A DNA stretch of 64,000 bases from Poriferisodalis sp965205175 (GCF_965205175.1 NZ_OZ242038.1:2232001-2296000); one strand, 5' to 3'. Positions 26,800-36,756 are shown, numbered from the stretch's first letter. The notes: generated from the sequence alone by a model not told the origin. Program-made: numbers and translations.

Positions 26800-27242
26800 G
26801 TCGGCGCCGGCACGACGAGACTGCGCTCCGGTGCTTCCAGCAGCGATTCGCCTTGGGCATTCATGTCCTGCCAGCGCTCGGCATCCCAGATCTCGACCTG
26901 GTCGATGACGCCGATCACGACGCAGTCACGCCGTAGGCCGGCGAAGCGACGCAGCTCCTCGGGCACCGCAATCCGACCCTGCTTGTCGGGCATGACCCGA
27001 GCAGCGCCGGCGCCGAAGGATCGCTTGGCAGCGCGCGCAGGCGGGCCGCCGGCTTCGGAGCGCTCCGACATCTGACCGGCGATCTCGCCGAAGCGATCCG
27101 GCGTCATGAGCGCAAGACAACCCTCGCTGTGCTTGATCAGAAATCCGGACGGCTCGAACGCGCCGCGAAAGGCCGCCGGGAGCACGATGCGGCCCTTGGC
27201 ATCGAGCGAGTGCTCGTGCTGGCCGACGAACAGACTCTCCAC
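26796..27242 (-). CDS. mraZ: Transcriptional regulator MraZ
   Basis: The 148-residue protein has two AbrB-like repeats: FVGQHEHSLDAKGRIVLPAAFR at the N-terminus and RVMPDKQGRIAVPEELRRFAG in the second half, both with the DxKGR-type turn. MraZ forms a ring and binds short direct repeats upstream of its own gene to repress the dcw operon. Matching repeats lie at 27307-27322. The start is GTG 27242, preceded by GGAGG at 8 bases. It is the first gene of the operon. Confidence 0.96.
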   Translation of the reverse strand: MESLFVGQHEHSLDAKGRIVLPAAFRGAFEPSGFLIKHSEGCLALMTPDRFGEIAGQMSERSEAGGPPARAAKRSFGAGAARVMPDKQGRIAVPEELRRFAGLRRDCVVIGVIDQVEIWDAERWQDMNAQGESLLEAPERSLVVPAPT

Positions 27243-27306
27243 AGACCGGGCCTCCGCAGCATTCGGACGAGAACCTGGTGCGCATGGGCGGGTGTGCCTC
27301 TGCGAA

Positions 27307-27322
27307 CCACTTCACACCACTT
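27307..27322 (-). promoter_or_regulatory. mraZ: Probable MraZ operator (10-bp-spaced direct repeats)
   Basis: On the minus strand AAGTGG occurs twice, at 27322-27317 and 27312-27307, with an exact 10-base period. A degenerate third copy lies one turn further at 27302-27297. Known MraZ boxes are short G-rich direct repeats spaced about one helical turn. The first copy overlaps the predicted -10 element and the second sits near the start site, which fits autorepression. Confidence 0.7.
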
Positions 27323-27348
27323 TATGACCTAATCGCCCCCCGTGTCCA
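27319..27348 (-). promoter_or_regulatory. Predicted sigma-A-type promoter of the dcw operon
   Basis: The minus strand reads TGGACA (27348-27343), an 18-base spacer, then TAAAGT (27324-27319). Matches to consensus are 5/6 and 4/6. A start near 27312 would give a leader of about 70 bases before mraZ. The element is inferred from sequence only. Confidence 0.5.
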
Positions 27349-27484
27349 CCCCGCCTATGGACTTCTGCTCGCGGATGGCACAACGCCGACCCCAACGTCG
27401 CCGACCCCAGATGGGTGCCATGCGGTCGGCGGCGATGCGCCAAGCGGCGGCGAGCGCTGCCGTGCCGGCAGGTCGCCAGAGCCT

Positions 27485-28156
27485 TCAGGCTTCGTACGCG
27501 CTGATGTGCCTCACGAGCAGCTCCGCAATGTCCGCGGGCGAGCCGCTGACGCCCAGGTCGGCCCATCCCACTGCTCGTTCGGTCACCCGGGCAGCGGTCG
27601 CGGAGTCCATTGCGGCCGCCAAGGGCCCGAGCTCGAATCGTGCGGCAGCCAGGCACTGGAATCGGCACCCTTCACGAGTGCGGCGCTGCGAGATGCCGAC
27701 CAGCTTCCTGCCCTCCACGCAGACCTCGCCCGGACCGAGGGAAGCGAAGCACACGAGGCCGTTGGACGGGCCGGCTTCGTAGGCGCCGCGATGCGGGCTT
27801 GCAGTCACGCCGAAGTCCGCGAAGGCCTGCGCCAGCGCGTGGCCCAGCCAACCGAAGGCCTCGCCGACGTCAGCACGCCACAGCGGATCGCCGGCCGGCA
27901 CGAAGACGTCCACCCATGCGCACGACTCCGGATCCAGCCACACCAGCCCCCCGCCGCTGCGCCGGCGCACGACCGGGACGCCTCGGCTGGCCGCCCACCG
28001 CGCAGCACCCGCAGGCAGGAAGCTCGCCGAGCCCAGGATCAGCGCCGGGGCCGACGGCTGCAGCCGGCAGACGCGGCGTCGGCCGTCCTGGGGCATCGGG
28101 CGGGCGTGCAGCAGTGCGGCATCGGCCCGCCACTCCTCACGTATCCACGTGGACAC
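27485..28156 (-). CDS. Lipoate/biotin ligase-fold protein (LplA-like)
   Basis: The 223-residue protein has the BPL/LPL fold signatures VPVVRRRSGGGLVWLDPES (the RRxSGGGxVxH/D substrate loop) and VEGRKLVGISQRRTREGCRFQ (the catalytic GxKLxGxAQ-like Lys loop). Related proteins are lipoate-protein ligases or octanoyltransferases that modify 2-oxoacid dehydrogenase and glycine cleavage proteins. It is shorter than LplA and lacks the C-terminal accessory domain, so octanoyl/lipoyl transfer or amidotransfer cannot be decided. It starts at GTG 28156, immediately upstream of mraZ on the same strand but separated by 242 bases holding the mraZ promoter. Confidence 0.85.
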   Translation of the reverse strand: MSTWIREEWRADAALLHARPMPQDGRRRVCRLQPSAPALILGSASFLPAGAARWAASRGVPVVRRRSGGGLVWLDPESCAWVDVFVPAGDPLWRADVGEAFGWLGHALAQAFADFGVTASPHRGAYEAGPSNGLVCFASLGPGEVCVEGRKLVGISQRRTREGCRFQCLAAARFELGPLAAAMDSATAARVTERAVGWADLGVSGSPADIAELLVRHISAYEA

Positions 28157-28291
28157 CCGTCCACCCCCTCAGCACATCCGCGTCGACAGCGCAGTCAACC
28201 GGTATGCTGTGCCGCGCTACCGATGGAGAGTTCACTGCAGCGGCGCATCCGTGTTCGGCTGTTGTCGTGGCCCTTGGGACTCCGCGGTAGC

Positions 28292-28383
28292 ATGGATGGA
28301 AGTTGCCGGAGTCCCTGAGGCTTCGCGGCAGCATGGATGAAAATTGCCGTAGCGCCTGAGGCTTCGCGGCAGCATGGATGGGA
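28292..28383. repeat. 41-bp tandem repeat, two full copies and a partial third
   Basis: The repeat marker ATGGATG occurs at 28292, 28333 and 28374, exactly 41 bases apart. The shared tail CCTGAGGCTTCGCGGCAGC is identical in copies 1 and 2. Copies 1 and 2 each hold a short ORF with a central Cys: MDGSCRSP-stop (28292-28318) and MDENCRSA-stop (28333-28359). The third copy opens a 24-codon frame (28374-28448) containing four Cys that runs past the start of the secreted protein. No Shine-Dalgarno sequence precedes these ORFs. Confidence 0.85.
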
Positions 28384-28411
28384 AATGCACATGTACCAGC
28401 ACCACACAACT

Positions 28412-30628
28412 ATGTCCCGAAGTCGTCTGCGTACGGCTGCGAGGCTGACAGCGGCAGCGGTGATCGCCGCAGCCTCCCTCGCGGCGGTAATGCCCGCCGC
28501 GGACGCATTCCTGAGGCAACCACCGCCGAAGCCGATCTACTCGGTCACGGCGCTCGACACCTCGGCCACCGTCTCCTGGCAGCACGGCCCGGCCAACGGC
28601 TGCGCGGTAACCCAGTACAACGTCTGGTGGGGCACCCGAAGCTCCCTTGGAGGCTACTTTAGAGCCCAAAAGACGGTGAGCGGCGACACGACCAGCGTCA
28701 CCATGACCGGCCTGACCCCGAACACCGAGTATTCATTGGAGATCATCGCCACAGGTGACCCCAATGCAGGCGGCTGCCGGACCAGAGAACACGATCGCGT
28801 CCCTCAGAGCATCATATGGACCAGGTTCACGACGTGGCCGAGCGACAAAGTGGCCCCGGCTCGTCCCACTGCTGTCTCCGTCACGGAGGTCACCACCGGC
28901 GGCGGCAAGATCTCGTGGACCGCTGGCGCAGTCAACGGGTGTGCAGTCTCGAAGTTCAGGGTCCAAGTGAGAGAGGTTCAGCGGTCGGCCAACGGCGAGC
29001 GGCGTCTGGTGCTCGACAAGGACGTCTCCGCTTCGACGTCGCAGGTCACGCTGTCACAGCTCAATCACAACACGAGGTATCAGGCGCTGGTGCGCGCCCA
29101 AGGCAATAGCCCTCTTTGCTCGTCCCCGTCATTCTCGCTGTGGACGGTGCAGTATTTCACCACCAAGAGCATCCCGGCGACACACCCCCCTCAACCCTTC
29201 TATCCGAAGGTCAGCGAGATCACCTCTCACAGCGCTGCCTTCTCGTGGACGCCCGGCACAGCCACCGCGTGTCGCGCCGCGGGGCATCGCGTGCAGGTGA
29301 GCGAATGGCCGTACGCCCAACCTGTCGTCACCACCATCGACAAGAAGATCGCAGCGGGCACCAACAGCGTCAGCCTGACCGGGCTCAAGGCTGGTCAACA
29401 GTACCGGGTGAGAGTCTCCAGCTATGGTGCCGCAACCGACGAGAGGTGCCTGACAACCGAATCTGACGGTTCGCCGTTGCGCGTCAGCTGGCAGCATCAG
29501 AACTTCACCACCGATGCGGCCACGCCCTATCCGCCGCCTCGCGTGAGCGACCTCGCAGCTGCTCCGACGACAGGCGGCGTCGTCTTGACGTGGACGCACG
29601 GCACGCCCGCTGCGGACAACCATTGTCGGGTTGCCTCATATCGGGTCAGGCTCGTGACCATCGGCAACATACAGATCGTCCACGAGAAGACCCTGAGCGC
29701 GACTGCCACAACGCACACCGTTACCGGCCTCAAACAGGGCTACAACTACCGGGCGGAGATCGTCTCCAATGCACCCAGCGGCGACATTGCCTGCAAGCAG
29801 TCTCAGGGCGCCAGTCCGCGGGAGTTCACCACACGCGCCGCGGCCGCTCAGCCTGCGTCGATCACGGTCGGTCAGGTCACCAACACCAGGGCCACGGTCA
29901 CATGGGAGCACGGGAAGAGCGTCCCGCAATGCTCGGTCTCCGAATACCGGGTTCGTGTCACACCGGTCGGCGGCACGCAGGCTGCGTACACCAGCACGGT
30001 CAACTCGGCTACGGTCGAGCACGGCGTTTCCGGGCTGGACCCGGAGACCGAGTACACGGTCACGGTCGGCGGCTACGGCTCAGGTGCCAACTGCGGTGAC
30101 CCGTTCAGTCTGGGGTCTGCGACCTTCACCACCGCTGCAGATTCCATTGTAAAGGTGGGGTTGCCCGACGACCCGGTGACCCCGGGCATTTCCGTGCCGA
30201 CAATCGATTTGCTGTTCATCGAATCGGCACCGGTCTCTGTCACCGAAGGCGACGACGGCAAGACCGTCTTGACGTTCACCGTCACGCTCAGCGACACACC
30301 TGACGCCGACGTGCGAATGACCGCCACAGCCCACGGCGCCGAGCAGCGGCGCAGTAAGCATGCCACCAAGCCGCCCACCGCGAGCGGCAACAACGTTGAC
30401 TTCTACCAATATCACAGCCAGCGGAGCGTGGTGTTCGCGGCCGGCGCCACCGGCGACGCACTGTCCAAGCAGGTGCAAATTGTCGTCTACGGCGACACCG
30501 ACGTCGAGGGCGACGAGACACTGGTGCTTCACATAAACAAGCTGCGCACAACCGACGAGCGAATCTATTTTGCAGGCGGCTCAACTCGATTCATGCGCGT
30601 CGAGGGCACCATCATCGACGACGACTGA
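28412..30628 (+). CDS. Secreted FnIII-repeat and Calx-beta protein
   Basis: The 738-residue protein starts at ATG 28412 with a Sec signal peptide (RLRTAARLTAAAVIAAASLAA, cleavage probably after ADA). Five fibronectin type III domains follow (about residues 40-570), each with a V-SW strand pair and a pair of Cys (for example NGCAV and GGCRT in domain 1), suggesting one disulfide per domain. A Calx-beta domain (about 600-735) carries VSVTEGDDGKTVLTFTVTLSD and DTDVEGDETLVLHI, which normally bind calcium. There is no sortase motif, lipobox or membrane anchor, so it is probably released or loosely bound. In-frame ATGs at 28337, 28385 and 28391 are alternatives. The function is unknown; adhesion or matrix binding is likely. 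Confidence 0.88.
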   Translation: MSRSRLRTAARLTAAAVIAAASLAAVMPAADAFLRQPPPKPIYSVTALDTSATVSWQHGPANGCAVTQYNVWWGTRSSLGGYFRAQKTVSGDTTSVTMTGLTPNTEYSLEIIATGDPNAGGCRTREHDRVPQSIIWTRFTTWPSDKVAPARPTAVSVTEVTTGGGKISWTAGAVNGCAVSKFRVQVREVQRSANGERRLVLDKDVSASTSQVTLSQLNHNTRYQALVRAQGNSPLCSSPSFSLWTVQYFTTKSIPATHPPQPFYPKVSEITSHSAAFSWTPGTATACRAAGHRVQVSEWPYAQPVVTTIDKKIAAGTNSVSLTGLKAGQQYRVRVSSYGAATDERCLTTESDGSPLRVSWQHQNFTTDAATPYPPPRVSDLAAAPTTGGVVLTWTHGTPAADNHCRVASYRVRLVTIGNIQIVHEKTLSATATTHTVTGLKQGYNYRAEIVSNAPSGDIACKQSQGASPREFTTRAAAAQPASITVGQVTNTRATVTWEHGKSVPQCSVSEYRVRVTPVGGTQAAYTSTVNSATVEHGVSGLDPETEYTVTVGGYGSGANCGDPFSLGSATFTTAADSIVKVGLPDDPVTPGISVPTIDLLFIESAPVSVTEGDDGKTVLTFTVTLSDTPDADVRMTATAHGAEQRRSKHATKPPTASGNNVDFYQYHSQRSVVFAAGATGDALSKQVQIVVYGDTDVEGDETLVLHINKLRTTDERIYFAGGSTRFMRVEGTIIDDD

Positions 30629-30630
30629 CC

Positions 30631-31302
30631 TCAGGCCGGCTGAGGCTGCAGGTCGGCGACGTACTCGGACCACTCGGTGCGCGAGTCGTCTCGCATCGCG
30701 GCCACCACGGCAAGCGGGTCCGGAGCATAGGGAACGCGAAGCAGCCGGTAGCGGCCCTCAGAGAGCAGCGAGTCGCCCTTGCTCACGTTGCAGGCGCGAC
30801 AACAGGCAACCACGTTCTCCCATGTGTGCTCCCCGCCGCGGCTTCTGGGATGGACATGGTCGATGCACTCAGCGCGTGTGCCGCAGTACTGGCAGCGGTA
30901 GGCGTCGCGTGCGAACACTGCCCGCCGGTGCAGCGGTGCGCGCCGCCGAAACGGCGCCCGCGCGTGGTAGTTCAGCCGCACGATGGAAGGCACCGACATC
31001 GTCGTGCGCGGCGAGCGGACGCGGCCGGGTCCGGTGTGTACGACATCGGCCTTGCCCCCCAGCACGAGCATCAGCGCACGGCGCACGGTCGTAATGGACA
31101 GCGGCTGGTAGGTGACGTTGAGCACCAGCGTTCGTTCCGACAGCACGCTGCCAGGCCGCGCATGATCCGGCTGCAGGTGAGGTTCGTCGCGGCGCACTCG
31201 ATGGCCGTTGACCGCGCCGTTGGAGCGAGCCGCATCGTCCGCCGGCACCAGTTGCCGCACGGCCGCTGCGGAGCTGCTCGTCTCACGGTCTCGAGATCGC
31301 AT
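30631..31302 (-). CDS. HNH endonuclease-domain protein
   Basis: The protein of about 223 residues belongs to a widespread actinobacterial HNH group. The body begins TLVLNVTYQPLSITTVRRALML. The nuclease core is FARDAYRCQYCGTRAECIDHVHPRSRGG... and NVVACCRACNVSKGD, giving the two CxxC zinc ligands, the DH catalytic pair and the N of the beta-beta-alpha metal fold. ATG 31302 follows GAGGGG at 5 bases. An upstream start at 31362 is possible, and the conserved body starts only after a poorly conserved leader. It is convergent with the FnIII gene (2-base gap) and follows a small gene on the same strand. Confidence 0.88.
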   Translation of the reverse strand: MRSRDRETSSSAAAVRQLVPADDAARSNGAVNGHRVRRDEPHLQPDHARPGSVLSERTLVLNVTYQPLSITTVRRALMLVLGGKADVVHTGPGRVRSPRTTMSVPSIVRLNYHARAPFRRRAPLHRRAVFARDAYRCQYCGTRAECIDHVHPRSRGGEHTWENVVACCRACNVSKGDSLLSEGRYRLLRVPYAPDPLAVVAAMRDDSRTEWSEYVADLQPQPA

Positions 31303-31310
31303 GTCGCCCC

Positions 31311-31634
31311 TCAGCGGTACGCCGACGCGGCTGCCGGCCACTGACGGCACCATTCCAGCCATCGGATCAGATCGGCGGCTTCGAGTGTCGTGCTGTTCTC
31401 ACTGCCGAGGGCGGTCTGCAGCCGGAATCGCAGGTAGGCACGCGGAGGCACCGGCAGATACGGCGCTCGAGCCCACCAGCGCGGCGGGATCATCCGCAAC
31501 CCGACGCGCGCGGCCGTACACCACAGCCGCGGCCGCATGGCGACTGCTGCCGGCAGCTTCCATACACGCAGGCTGCCCCATCCTCGCAGGCTGCTCCATG
31601 CATGCAGGCTGTACGGCGTCGGTGATCGGCGCAT
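31311..31634 (-). CDS. Small conserved actinobacterial protein
   Basis: The 107-residue frame contains VGLRMIPPRWWARAPYLPVPPRAYLRFRLQTALG and ends DLIRWLEWCRQW, in two parts that resemble a short uncharacterised protein found across actinobacteria (pattern PPRWWxxxPFLPxPxxxxxxFRxxTxYG...DVxxYLxWC). The function is unknown. The N-terminus of this frame is made of 18-bp DNA repeats (SLHAWS, SLRGWG, SLRVWK), so the true start may be ATG 31538, giving 75 residues. It lies 8 bases upstream of the HNH gene, probably co-transcribed. Confidence 0.65.
   Translation of the reverse strand: MRRSPTPYSLHAWSSLRGWGSLRVWKLPAAVAMRPRLWCTAARVGLRMIPPRWWARAPYLPVPPRAYLRFRLQTALGSENSTTLEAADLIRWLEWCRQWPAAASAYR
31564..31617. 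repeat. 18-bp tandem repeat, three copies
   Basis: Copies lie at 31564-31581, 31582-31599 and 31600-31617 around the core GCAGGCTG. They cover the predicted N-terminus of the small minus-strand gene, where they read as diverged six-residue units, and each holds a minus-strand ATG or near-start. Confidence 0.75.
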
Positions 31635-31833
31635 CGGGCCACTCTAGAAGCGGCAACTCCAACGATCAGCGACTCCACACTGCCTCTGCACCTGATGCGC
31701 AACGGTGATGCACAACGGCGACGCTGAGTAGCCTCGCTGCGTTCGCGCGCCCTGTGTCCGACCGGGCTTGTCTGGCAGGTCTTGTCTGGCAGGCCCCGAT
31801 CGGCGGCAATCGCAAGCCGGAGAGCGAGTCGCT

Positions 31834-32814
<981 letters not shown>

Positions 32815-32824
32815 GCGACATCGC

Positions 32825-34048
32825 GTGCTGACGCGGCGAGGCTGGACGGTCGGCGTCGGTGCTGTGGCCGCCGCAGGCGCCGGACGGCTCTTCGGCACCG
32901 AGGAATTCTGGGTGCTCGCCGCTGCTGGGCTCCTGCTGATCTGCGGCTCCGTCGCTTGGACCCGGACGCGCCGCGTTCGCCTCAGGCTGCAGCGTTCGGT
33001 CCAGCCTGCACGCGTCCATGCGGGCGAGCAGGCACGGGTGCGGCTCGACCTCACGAATCTGGGTGGTCACGTGCCGGAACTGCAGCTGACCGACCCGGTT
33101 CAAGGAACGCTCGGCGCGCGTCTGCTCCTCGGCCCGCTGCTGCCCGCCGAACGTTTGCACACCTCCTACCTGGCGCCGACGCAGCGTCGAGGACGCTTCG
33201 AGATCGGCCCGTCGGAGGTGGACGTCGTCGATCCGCTCGGCTTGGCCCGCGCCCGCGTGGGCGCCGGCCCGCGAACGACCGTCGTGGTCTATCCCGCCAT
33301 ACAGGCGCTGGTGCCTCCACGCCTGGCACGCGGGACCCAAGCGCTGGGTCATGCGACCGACCACCACACGCTCCAGCGCATCGGCGAGGACTTCTACGCC
33401 TTGCGCGACTACTCCGCCGGCGACGACGTGCGCCGCATTCACTGGCCGTCCACGGCGCGGCGCGGCCGTCCCATGGTGCGCGAGGACGAAGCGCCCAGAC
33501 GGCGCCGTGTCACGATCGTGCTGGACACTCGCAGCGCCGCGTACGACGAGGAGCGCTTCGAGTTGGCGGTGTCGGCTGCTGCCAGCATTGCGCTCGCCGG
33601 TGCCGCTCGTCGTGATCCGCTGCGACTGTTGACGACGAGCGGCGCGGACACCGGCATCGTGACCTCCCGCCACGGCTTGTCCCAGCTCTTCGAGCGCCTC
33701 GCTGACATCCGCCGTTCGTCGGAGCAATCGCTGAGCAGCGCACTGGCGACCGCCGCAGCGACGGCAGCCGGCGCCGTGGTCGTCGTGCTCGGCGCACTGG
33801 CGCCGGATGCGGCCCGCGACGCTCAGGCGCTCGCAGCAGCCTGGTCACGCGCACCGGCCATGACGGTGGTGCGGATCTGCACGCCGGGGCACGCGCCGCC
33901 GCCGATCGGACTGCGCACCGTCGACATCAGCTCCCCCGCAGAGCTGCGGGACACGTGGGCTGCGGCACAGACGTCTCCCCCGAGCAGTGTCATCCAGAGC
34001 AGTGCCATGCCGTCGAATGCGATACCCACGAATGGGGCACAGGCATGA
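32825..34048 (+). CDS. DUF58-domain protein
   Basis: The 407-residue protein has two N-terminal membrane segments (WTVGVGAVAAAGAG and FWVLAAAGLLLICG), an Ig-like region, and the DUF58 motif DYSAGDDVRRIHWPSTARRGRPMVR near residue 197, followed by a vWA-like fold starting RVTIVLDTRS. Such proteins pair with MoxR ATPases. The C-terminus consists of diverged five-residue repeats (SSVIQ, SSAMP, SNAIP) produced by 15-bp DNA repeats at 33982-34011. The start is GTG 32825, ten bases after moxR, and the stop overlaps the next ATG (ATGA). Confidence 0.92.
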   Translation: MLTRRGWTVGVGAVAAAGAGRLFGTEEFWVLAAAGLLLICGSVAWTRTRRVRLRLQRSVQPARVHAGEQARVRLDLTNLGGHVPELQLTDPVQGTLGARLLLGPLLPAERLHTSYLAPTQRRGRFEIGPSEVDVVDPLGLARARVGAGPRTTVVVYPAIQALVPPRLARGTQALGHATDHHTLQRIGEDFYALRDYSAGDDVRRIHWPSTARRGRPMVREDEAPRRRRVTIVLDTRSAAYDEERFELAVSAAASIALAGAARRDPLRLLTTSGADTGIVTSRHGLSQLFERLADIRRSSEQSLSSALATAAATAAGAVVVVLGALAPDAARDAQALAAAWSRAPAMTVVRICTPGHAPPPIGLRTVDISSPAELRDTWAAAQTSPPSSVIQSSAMPSNAIPTNGAQA

Positions 34049-36327
34049 GCAGGCGAAGCCTGTGGCAGGTGGAGATCACCCTGTGGCTGCTCACGCTGCT
34101 GACAGTGCTGGGCGCTCGCCGCCTCTTCGACGCTTGGGACTACCTGCCGCTGTGGCTCATGGCCGCGCTGGGAGGACACGCGTCGGCTGCGTTGACACGA
34201 CGGCAGCGCTGGCCGGTCGCGGTCGCAGCTGCAGCGTCAGCCTTGACGCTGGTCCTCGTCGAAGGCCTGGCGCTGTACCCCAGCACGCTGTGGCTGCGAC
34301 TGCTCCCGAGCACCGAGACGTTTCGCCAAGCGAGTGCCGACGTGACCGCAGCGTGGGACGCATTCGGCATCGTGGAGGCGCCGACACCGGCCGCTGCGGG
34401 GTTCTTGCTGGTCGGCGGCGCCGTCGTGTGGATCGCGGCCTTCACGGCCGACGCCTTGGCGCTGCGCACCGGCTCGGCGGGTTTGGCGCTGGTGCCTGCG
34501 TTCGCCATGTTCGCCTTCGTCGCGGCACTGGGCACCGATGCCTGGGGCATCCGAAGCGCCGCGGCGATGGTGCTGTGCACGGTGGCGTTCGTGGCTGCGC
34601 ACGGCGTCCACCACAGTGCGGACCGGACTCGGGTGGGCTCGCTGAACCGGCGGCGCGCCACGGTGCCGATGCGCACCGCTTTGCGCCTCGGCACGGCTGC
34701 TGCGGTGTGTGCCGCGCTGACGGTCCCGCTGCTGCCCGGCAGCGACGCGCCGGCAATCGTCTCCTGGAAGGACCTCGACGGCACAGTGCCCGCTGCGAGA
34801 GTGACGATCAGCCCCTTGGTCAACGCACAAGGCCGTTTGGTGGGCTCGTCGGGCGCCGAGCTGTTCCGTGTCCGAGCAGATGCCCCTGCGTACTGGCGGG
34901 TGTCGGGCCTCAGCCGCTTTGACGGGAGGTTCTGGGGTTCCGAGCAGACGTACCGCAGTGCCGCTCGACACCTGCTCGCCACTGCCGACGACGAGCTGCT
35001 CAACCAGCAGTTCACGATCGGCGCGCTCGACAGTGTCTGGCTTCCCGCCGCGTACGAGCCGAGAGCCTACGACGGTCCCGATGCGCTGTACGACCCTGAG
35101 ACGGGCACGCTGGTGACCGAGCACAGCAGCGAGCTGGCGCCCGCGATGACCTACTCGGTCAGCTCCAAGATCGACATTCCGTCTGTCGTCGAGCTGATGG
35201 CCGCCGGCGGCGACGTCCCGGCCGACGTGTCGGAGCAGTACTTGGCGCTGCCCGACGGCTTCAGCCCGCGCGTGGCCGACCTGGCAGCGGACCTCGCGGC
35301 CGATGCAGTCGGCCCGTACGCACAAGCTCTGGCGCTGCAGAACTTCTTTCTGGACAACTTCGTCTACGCACTGAGCGTGCCCGGCGGGCACGACGCCGAT
35401 CGCATGGAGCAGTTCTTGTTCGACGAGCGCCGGGGCTACTGCGAGCAGTTTGCCGGCACCTACGCGGCAATGGCCCGGTCGATCGGACTGCCGGCGCGCG
35501 TTGCCGTCGGCTTCACGCCTGGTGAGCTGATCGACGGCGAGTACGTCGTGAGAGGTGAGCACTACCACGCGTGGCCCGAAGTGTGGATCGCAGGGCGCTG
35601 GGTCTACTTCGAGCCGACGCCGGGCAGAGGCGCACCCGGGGCGGTGACCTACACCGGCGTAGCCGCTCAGCAGGCGGTGTCGGGCGACCCCGATGCGGCG
35701 GGCGAATCCGGCTCAGGGTTCATCGGCGCGCTCGGGCTCGAGGATCTGGAAGGGCTGTCCGCCGACTTGGAGGGCTTCGTGGACGTCTTCGACGCGGAGG
35801 GCTCGCAGGCGCCTGCCGGGCAGTGGTCGGAATGGCTCGTGGTGCCGTTCTACGCGGCGCTGGCGGTCGGCGTGCTGTGGCTCGTCACCGTGTACTCCGC
35901 CGTGCGAGTCCGCAGGGTGCTGCACCATCGGCGTGCCCGCAGCGACACACGCGCCGGGGTGGGAGCGGCTTGGGGCGACGTGGCAGAGACGCTCTTCGAC
36001 GTCGGCATCGATCGACGCGCAGCCGAGACGCACGCCGAGTTCGCACAGCGGGCCGGCCGCCGGCTGCGCATCGATTCGGGCGAGCTGCGAGAGCTGGCAC
36101 ACGTCGCACAAGCGGCGGTGTACTCAGCTGAGCCCCCGACACAGGCGGCGGTCGCTCAGGCCAAGACGGACGCACGCCGGCTCGAGTCTCGCATCCGGTC
36201 GCTGCGCAGCCGCTGGGATCGCCTCAGGACGGCGTGCGGTACAGCGGCACTGGTGGCTGGCCCCCGTTCCCGCCGACGGCACCGTTCAGCCGGCTACGGC
36301 TGGTCGTCCGACAGTCCTCGAGGCTGA
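34045..36327 (+). CDS. Transglutaminase-like membrane protein (TgpA type)
   Basis: The 760-residue protein has about six membrane helices in residues 1-230, then an extracytoplasmic region with a transglutaminase/protease core: DERRGYCEQFAGTYAAMARSIGLPAR carries the nucleophilic Cys, YHAWPEVWI the His, and WVYFEPTPGRG the third residue. A further membrane helix (FYAALAVGVLWLVTVYSAV) and a cytoplasmic DUF4129-like tail end it. The activity could be peptidase, transglutaminase or wall modification; Pseudomonas TgpA is essential for growth. ATG 34045 overlaps the DUF58 stop by four bases. Confidence 0.93.
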   Translation: MSRRSLWQVEITLWLLTLLTVLGARRLFDAWDYLPLWLMAALGGHASAALTRRQRWPVAVAAAASALTLVLVEGLALYPSTLWLRLLPSTETFRQASADVTAAWDAFGIVEAPTPAAAGFLLVGGAVVWIAAFTADALALRTGSAGLALVPAFAMFAFVAALGTDAWGIRSAAAMVLCTVAFVAAHGVHHSADRTRVGSLNRRRATVPMRTALRLGTAAAVCAALTVPLLPGSDAPAIVSWKDLDGTVPAARVTISPLVNAQGRLVGSSGAELFRVRADAPAYWRVSGLSRFDGRFWGSEQTYRSAARHLLATADDELLNQQFTIGALDSVWLPAAYEPRAYDGPDALYDPETGTLVTEHSSELAPAMTYSVSSKIDIPSVVELMAAGGDVPADVSEQYLALPDGFSPRVADLAADLAADAVGPYAQALALQNFFLDNFVYALSVPGGHDADRMEQFLFDERRGYCEQFAGTYAAMARSIGLPARVAVGFTPGELIDGEYVVRGEHYHAWPEVWIAGRWVYFEPTPGRGAPGAVTYTGVAAQQAVSGDPDAAGESGSGFIGALGLEDLEGLSADLEGFVDVFDAEGSQAPAGQWSEWLVVPFYAALAVGVLWLVTVYSAVRVRRVLHHRRARSDTRAGVGAAWGDVAETLFDVGIDRRAAETHAEFAQRAGRRLRIDSGELRELAHVAQAAVYSAEPPTQAAVAQAKTDARRLESRIRSLRSRWDRLRTACGTAALVAGPRSRRRHRSAGYGWSSDSPRG

Positions 36328-36378
36328 GCACGAAGCGCTGCGACGTCGGCACTGCCCGCCTCCCACAGTGCGCGGGCG

Positions 36379-36756
36379 CTAGCTGGAGTCGTTGCGGAAA
36401 CGTCGCCGAAGGCGGTCGCCGAACGAGTCGGCGTTGCTCGGGCGGGAGCGCTTGGCGATCGAATCGGAGACCTTCTCGATCCCTAGCCTGCCCATCTTGC
36501 GGACATTGCGCTCGATCACCACGGCACTGGCGAACACGACCAGAAATGCGCCGAACGCGAGCGCGAAGTGGACCTGCAGACCCAAGCCGACGCCGACCAG
36601 ACCCAAGATCCCGCCGAGCACCGCCCAGCGGATGTTGCGCAACGCATGCCGGGTCAGCGTCGTCTCGGACACCTCCCGCGCGAACTCCGGGTCGGTGTCG
36701 TAGAAGTCCTTCTCAATCTCGAGCAGGATGCGTTGTTCGTCTTCAGAGAGCGGCAC
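36379..36756 (-). CDS. DUF3040-domain membrane protein
   Basis: The 125-residue protein starts at GTG 36756 with PLSEDEQRILLEIEKDFYDTDPEFA, the hallmark of the actinobacterial DUF3040 family. Two adjacent membrane helices (WAVLGGILGLVGVGLGLQV and FALAFGAFLVVFASAVVI) follow, then a basic tail. In many actinobacteria it is encoded near dcw or wall genes, and the function is unknown. GGAG lies 7 bases before the start. Confidence 0.9.
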   Translation of the reverse strand: MPLSEDEQRILLEIEKDFYDTDPEFAREVSETTLTRHALRNIRWAVLGGILGLVGVGLGLQVHFALAFGAFLVVFASAVVIERNVRKMGRLGIEKVSDSIAKRSRPSNADSFGDRLRRRFRNDSS

